A stretch of 55,928 nt of DNA. Origin: CAYTPI01 sp964439625 (lineage in GTDB: Bacteria > Chloroflexota > Anaerolineae > Aggregatilineales > UBA3940). The stretch is from assembly GCA_964439625.1 (NCBI GenBank), contig CAYTPI010000024.1, forward strand, positions 1-55,928, read 5' to 3'. This document shows positions 52,921 to 55,928 of this stretch, piece after piece. Position 1 is the first letter of the stretch. Every line of letters begins with the position of its first letter. The position numbers and the translations under genes are program-made. The notes under the pieces were generated by a model. That model made no database searches, was not told the origin of the DNA, and was given only the letters and a program-made list of their open reading frames with translations.

Positions 52921-53615
52921 GTGACCCCCAAATAGGCACTGCGGACTTCAGGATTTTCAGCCAAGTCATCCGTTGTGCCTTCAAGCCGAATATAACCGTT
53001 CTCGAGAACGTATCCACGCTCACTGATAGACATTGCCAGCGGCACCTGCTGTTCAGCGACTAAGACCGTTAAACCCAGTTCGCGCAGGGCCGTCAAGGCT
53101 TTGTAGGCTGCCTGAGCCAGCAGCGGGGCAAGACCCGTGCTTGGTTCGTCCAAGACGAGCAACTTAGGCTTAGACATCAACGCACGTCCAACCGCAAGCA
53201 TTTGCTGCTCACCGCCACTCATCGTACCAGCATGTTGACGCGGACGCTCTGCCAACCGCGGGAAAAGATCAAATACCATCGACATCGTCTCAGAGTCAGG
53301 CTTGCCCGGATAAGCCCCAAGATAAAGATGGTCTTGAACGGTCATTCTTGGAAAGAGATGACGTTCAGCCGGGACGAAGCTCAGACCGAGGCGGGCTATC
53401 TGTTCAGCGGGCATTTCAGTGATGGTTCGGCCTTCAAACGATACCGTGCCCGAAGACGACGGCAGTAACCCGGCGATGGTACGAAATAAAGTGGTTTTAC
53501 CAGCACCGTTTGACCCAATGATCATGACCGCTTCCCCCTCTTGAACGTTAAAAGAGACCTCATGAATGACATTATTCCCTTCGTAGCCAGCGGAGAGATT
53601 TTTTACTTCAAGCAT
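52917..53615 (-). CDS. livF: Branched-chain amino-acid-type ABC ATP-binding protein
   Basis: A 232-residue ATPase with Walker A (GSNGAGKTTLF), signature MSGGEQQMLAVGRAL and Walker B LLVLDEPSTGLAP, plus the LivF-type ERHLFPRMTVQDHLYLGAY segment. The start ATG 53615 lies inside the 3' end of livG and follows GGGGAGGAA; a start at 53633 would be too far upstream of that site. The stop overlaps the livH start. Confidence 0.92.
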   Translation of the reverse strand: MLEVKNLSAGYEGNNVIHEVSFNVQEGEAVMIIGSNGAGKTTLFRTIAGLLPSSSGTVSFEGRTITEMPAEQIARLGLSFVPAERHLFPRMTVQDHLYLGAYPGKPDSETMSMVFDLFPRLAERPRQHAGTMSGGEQQMLAVGRALMSKPKLLVLDEPSTGLAPLLAQAAYKALTALRELGLTVLVAEQQVPLAMSISERGYVLENGYIRLEGTTDDLAENPEVRSAYLGVT

Positions 53616-54348
53616 GTTTGATTTCCTCCCCAAGGTACGCCTCGATCACGGCAGGGTGCCGCATGACATCTTGCGGTAAACCGCGTGTTAGCACTGTCCC
53701 AAAGTTTAGGACGACCGTTCGTTCTGCCAAGCTCATCACAGCCTTCATAACGTGCTCAACCCAGATCACCGTTAAGCCGAGTTCATCACGCAGCTTGCGG
53801 ACAATCTGCATGGAGGCTTCTAATTCCGTATCATTAAGACTAGCCATCACTTCGTCAAGCACCAGAATCTTGGGGTCTCCCGCGATACTTCGTGCCAACC
53901 CAACCAGCCGCTTTTCATGCAGGTTGAGGTTACTCACGGGCTCATGGTGTTTATCTGCTAATCCAACAGCTTCTAGAGCATTGATCGCAGTTTTGACAGC
54001 GCCCGCTTGATTCTGATGAGAACCCGGTTTGCCAAACATTGCTCCAAGTGATGCATTTTCGAGGACGGTCATGGTCGAGAAAGGACGGGGCGTCTGTGAG
54101 ACCATTGCGATCCCTTTACGACGCACGCGATGTGGCGCCAGTGTGGTGATGTCCTCACCCAGAAAGGTGATCTTGCCCCTTGTGGGCGCTTCAAGGCCGA
54201 CAATCAGTTTGAGAAGCGTGCTCTTGCCAGCACCATTCGGGCCGACGATGGCGAGAATCTCCCCATCTTCAACCTGCATGGAGACCCCGCCGACAGCGGC
54301 GAGGCCTCCAAAGTGCTTCTCGACATTTTCTAGTTCGAGAATAGTCAT
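53608..54348 (-). CDS. livG: Branched-chain amino-acid-type ABC ATP-binding protein
   Basis: A 246-residue ATPase with Walker A (GPNGAGKSTLLK) and Walker B KILVLDEVMASLN, where the usual DEP is DEV and the GL is SL. The signature is shifted from LSGGQ to LNLHEKRLVGLARS, a pattern common to LivG-like proteins with LxxxxQ/KRLxELAR. The C-terminal MRHPAVIEAYLGEEI is the LivG hallmark. It starts 6 nt after the binding-protein gene. Confidence 0.9.
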   Translation of the reverse strand: MTILELENVEKHFGGLAAVGGVSMQVEDGEILAIVGPNGAGKSTLLKLIVGLEAPTRGKITFLGEDITTLAPHRVRRKGIAMVSQTPRPFSTMTVLENASLGAMFGKPGSHQNQAGAVKTAINALEAVGLADKHHEPVSNLNLHEKRLVGLARSIAGDPKILVLDEVMASLNDTELEASMQIVRKLRDELGLTVIWVEHVMKAVMSLAERTVVLNFGTVLTRGLPQDVMRHPAVIEAYLGEEIKHA

Positions 54349-54354
54349 TGGACT

Positions 54355-55641
54355 TTAGGATTCGGGGACGTATGGCTCAAGTGGGTCCGACTGAGTAAGC
54401 AGTTCGAACCACCAATCGCCAGCTTCGTTGACACCTTCTGGGGCAGGGCCTTCACTGATCAAGGTCAGGATGGGCTGTGCAGCGGCGAGTTCACCCCATT
54501 CCGTCCAACTTAGGACGTGTGCGTAGCCAGGTGTATTAAACTCGTTCGCGTGGACGTACTCGGCAATGGCAACTGGATCATCACCAACTTCGGCGACAGC
54601 TTCAGCGACAATCTGAACGATTGCATAACCAGCGACGGCGTCATCAGACATGAATTGGTTGTCTGACATCTCAAGGTAACGGCGGGCCAAGTCTTGATAG
54701 TCTTCACTGAAGTAGTCCGCGCAGGAGAAGTCACTGTAGTTACCGATAGCGACTTCTTGAACGCCACCAACCACCAAGTCCGGTGGTGTCCATGAGCCGG
54801 TTACCGGAACGCCCAATAGGTCATTTGCTAAAGTGAGGATGGCAGCGTTGCCGGGTGGGTGGCCTGTCCCCACAATGAACTCGACGTCAGCATCTGCCAT
54901 CGTGCGGACAAACGGTGTAAAGTCCGTAGTAGGTGGCACAGGTGCCAACTCGATTGTGTTTTCAATTCCAGAGTCAGCGAACTGTTCTTCCATGGCTGCG
55001 GCGATTGACTGACCCCAAGGGTAGTCGGCGGCAATTGTGCCGACGCGCTCAAAGCCTTGCTCCTGAGCATACTGCAGCACAGTTGGGGCAACCATCGGCG
55101 CGGCTGGTAGGCAGGTACGGAACGTATAGCGGCTGTCCAGCGTGAGGGCAGCTTCGGTACCGGACTTAATCAGGAAGTATGGCATTTCGAGTTCTTCTGC
55201 GGTACCTGCGACGGGTGCACCAACGCCACTAGAGATAGTACCACCAACGGCGACGACACCCTCTTCAACCAAGCGTTCAAAGCGATCAACACCGATGTCC
55301 CCGTCGTTTTCGCTGTCCTGAATAACAATTTCGATCATGCGTCCATCAACACCGCCAGCAGCGTTAATTTCGTCGGCAGCAAGCTGCATACCGTCACGAA
55401 CGTTGACGCTCCACGGGGTGAAAGAGCTCGTGAAGTCACTCAGTTGACCGATCTTGATGGGTTCAAGGTTTTCAGCGGGGGCCTCTTCCTCTGCTGGCTC
55501 TTCAGCGGGGGCTTCTTCTTCTGCCGGTTCTTCTGCAGGGGCTTCTTCTTCTGCCGGTTCTTCTGCGGGGGGCGCTGAACATGCTGCTAGCACCAGCGCA
55601 AACGCTATTAACAGCGGCAGTAACTTCTTCCAATTCTTCAT
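54355..55641 (-). CDS. livK: Branched-chain amino-acid-type ABC substrate-binding lipoprotein
   Basis: A 428-residue periplasmic-binding-type lipoprotein that captures substrate for LivHMGF. The signal peptide ends in lipobox VLAAC (Cys 21). An acidic linker of three 10-residue repeats follows (25-54), then a class I binding fold (IKIGQLSDFTSSFTPWSV, LAADEINAAGGVDGRMIEI, EGVVAVGGTISSGVGAPVAG). The bound amino acid cannot be told from sequence. The ATG follows GAAGGAG. First gene of the operon, with a palindromic operator-like site about 80 bases upstream. Confidence 0.92.
   Translation of the reverse strand: MKNWKKLLPLLIAFALVLAACSAPPAEEPAEEEAPAEEPAEEEAPAEEPAEEEAPAENLEPIKIGQLSDFTSSFTPWSVNVRDGMQLAADEINAAGGVDGRMIEIVIQDSENDGDIGVDRFERLVEEGVVAVGGTISSGVGAPVAGTAEELEMPYFLIKSGTEAALTLDSRYTFRTCLPAAPMVAPTVLQYAQEQGFERVGTIAADYPWGQSIAAAMEEQFADSGIENTIELAPVPPTTDFTPFVRTMADADVEFIVGTGHPPGNAAILTLANDLLGVPVTGSWTPPDLVVGGVQEVAIGNYSDFSCADYFSEDYQDLARRYLEMSDNQFMSDDAVAGYAIVQIVAEAVAEVGDDPVAIAEYVHANEFNTPGYAHVLSWTEWGELAAAQPILTLISEGPAPEGVNEAGDWWFELLTQSDPLEPYVPES
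55480..55569. repeat. Three tandem 30-bp repeats encoding the LivK acidic linker
   Basis: Three near-identical 30-bp units encode PAEEPAEEEA in tandem just after the lipidated Cys. Two units are almost identical in DNA, the third differs at silent sites, which points to slippage expansion. The linker probably acts as a flexible tether. Confidence 0.85.
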
Positions 55642-55719
55642 CTTGGTCTCCTTCTTCCCACTCTCTTATAGGTAGGGAATTTAGTAGTGTGTACGTGAAT
55701 TACTATCATATAGCCTAGT

Positions 55720-55733
55720 TGAAAACGTTTTCC
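55720..55733. promoter_or_regulatory. LacI-family-type operator upstream of livK
   Basis: TGAAAACGTTTTCC contains a perfect 12-bp palindrome with a central CG, the hallmark of LacI/CcpA-type operators. It lies 79 nt before the livK ATG and about 10 bases upstream of a TATGAT that could be the -10 (55710-55705, minus strand). No LacI-type regulator gene is in the window. Confidence 0.45.
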
Positions 55734-55865
55734 CATTTATTTAAGAATAATTCTTCGAATAGAAGTTATCCTCTCTCTAGTCGCGGCCGAAACCCAGAAT
55801 ATTAATACTAATCTTGGGAGATGATTGCTTTAGGTCGCACATGGAAGACACACGCGCTCCGTTTT

Positions 55866-55928
55866 GTGACGCTCCCACGCCTAAAGGCGGGGGCTTCTGA
55901 GCCACGCTTGCGGCAACCCGCTACGTTC
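55866..55928 (-). mobile_element. Right end of an IS200/IS605-like (TnpB-type) element, running off the edge
   Basis: Read on the minus strand, the sequence ends in a GC hairpin GGCGTGGG/CCCCCGCC with loop TTTA (55874-55893), followed by AGCGTCAC. This closely resembles the conserved subterminal hairpin and GTCAC-like end of IS200/IS605 elements, where the tnpB 3' end and its guide RNA scaffold lie. A possible TnpB C-terminal reading frame is open to the edge (SEAPAFRRGS), but the protein itself is outside the window. Confidence 0.45.

Noticed and set aside
1..55928. CRISPR arrays, rRNA genes, riboswitches, prophage genes
   Set aside because: No regularly spaced repeats, rRNA signatures, recognisable riboswitch cores or phage structural genes were seen by eye.

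Overview
The window reads as a chromosomal segment of a Chloroflexota-like bacterium (inference). Support comes from the many lipoproteins with Thr/Pro/Glu-rich linkers, NBR1-Ig and CARDB folds, repeated beta-propeller and HEAT proteins, a Gld-type ABC transporter outside Bacteroidetes, and a DRTGG P-loop protein beside an ADP-forming acyl-CoA synthetase. Housekeeping genes are full length. No CRISPR array, rRNA or prophage block was seen.

Layout. 1-1.33 kb: the damaged end of a defence-type operon on the minus strand (DUF3883 tail, antitoxin-like gene, frameshifted PIN toxin, start of a DUF1156 DNA methylase), a second broken PIN fragment on the plus strand, then a tRNA-Asp with its own promoter and terminator. 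1.6-8.2 kb: a small EACC1-like protein, then a Gld-like ABC exporter operon (ATPase, permease, GldG-like protein carrying an inserted WD40 propeller, DUF4340 protein, toastrack-like protein). 8.3-11.8 kb: an NBR1-Ig/CARDB lipoprotein, a DUF4230 protein and an AI-2E family permease. 11.8-14.1 kb: two tandem glycosyltransferases. 14.2-22.4 kb: NAD-dependent DNA ligase, HEAT protein, transaldolase-like aldolase, two membrane proteins, an HtrA protease and a DnaJ-type chaperone.

22.6-28.9 kb: the most unusual locus. A SIR2-domain protein is translationally coupled to a membrane-anchored nSTAND NTPase with a long TPR region and a C-terminal SH3 domain. A membrane-anchored formylglycine-generating-enzyme-like protein is transcribed divergently. 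This looks like a conflict or surveillance system (inference). 28.9-31.2 kb: a tight NUDIX-HAD-HolA operon. 31.3-36.0 kb: endonuclease III overlapping a giant surface-anchored beta-propeller protein. 36.0-45.4 kb: MreB, a membrane protein, PhoU, the DRTGG/acyl-CoA synthetase pair, a propeller lipoprotein, and three copies of a small membrane-protein family, the third being a pseudogene hidden in an apparently empty gap. 45.6-50.5 kb: UvrC, NADP-isocitrate dehydrogenase and a HEAT protein. 50.7 kb to the end: tRNA-Lys, an HPr-like fragment, a complete branched-chain amino-acid (Liv) ABC operon with a possible LacI-type operator, and the terminal hairpin of an IS200/IS605-like element running off the right edge.

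Most genes sit in short operons with 1-4 base or 8-17 base overlaps, and many start sites were moved downstream of the longest ORF to match a visible ribosome binding site.
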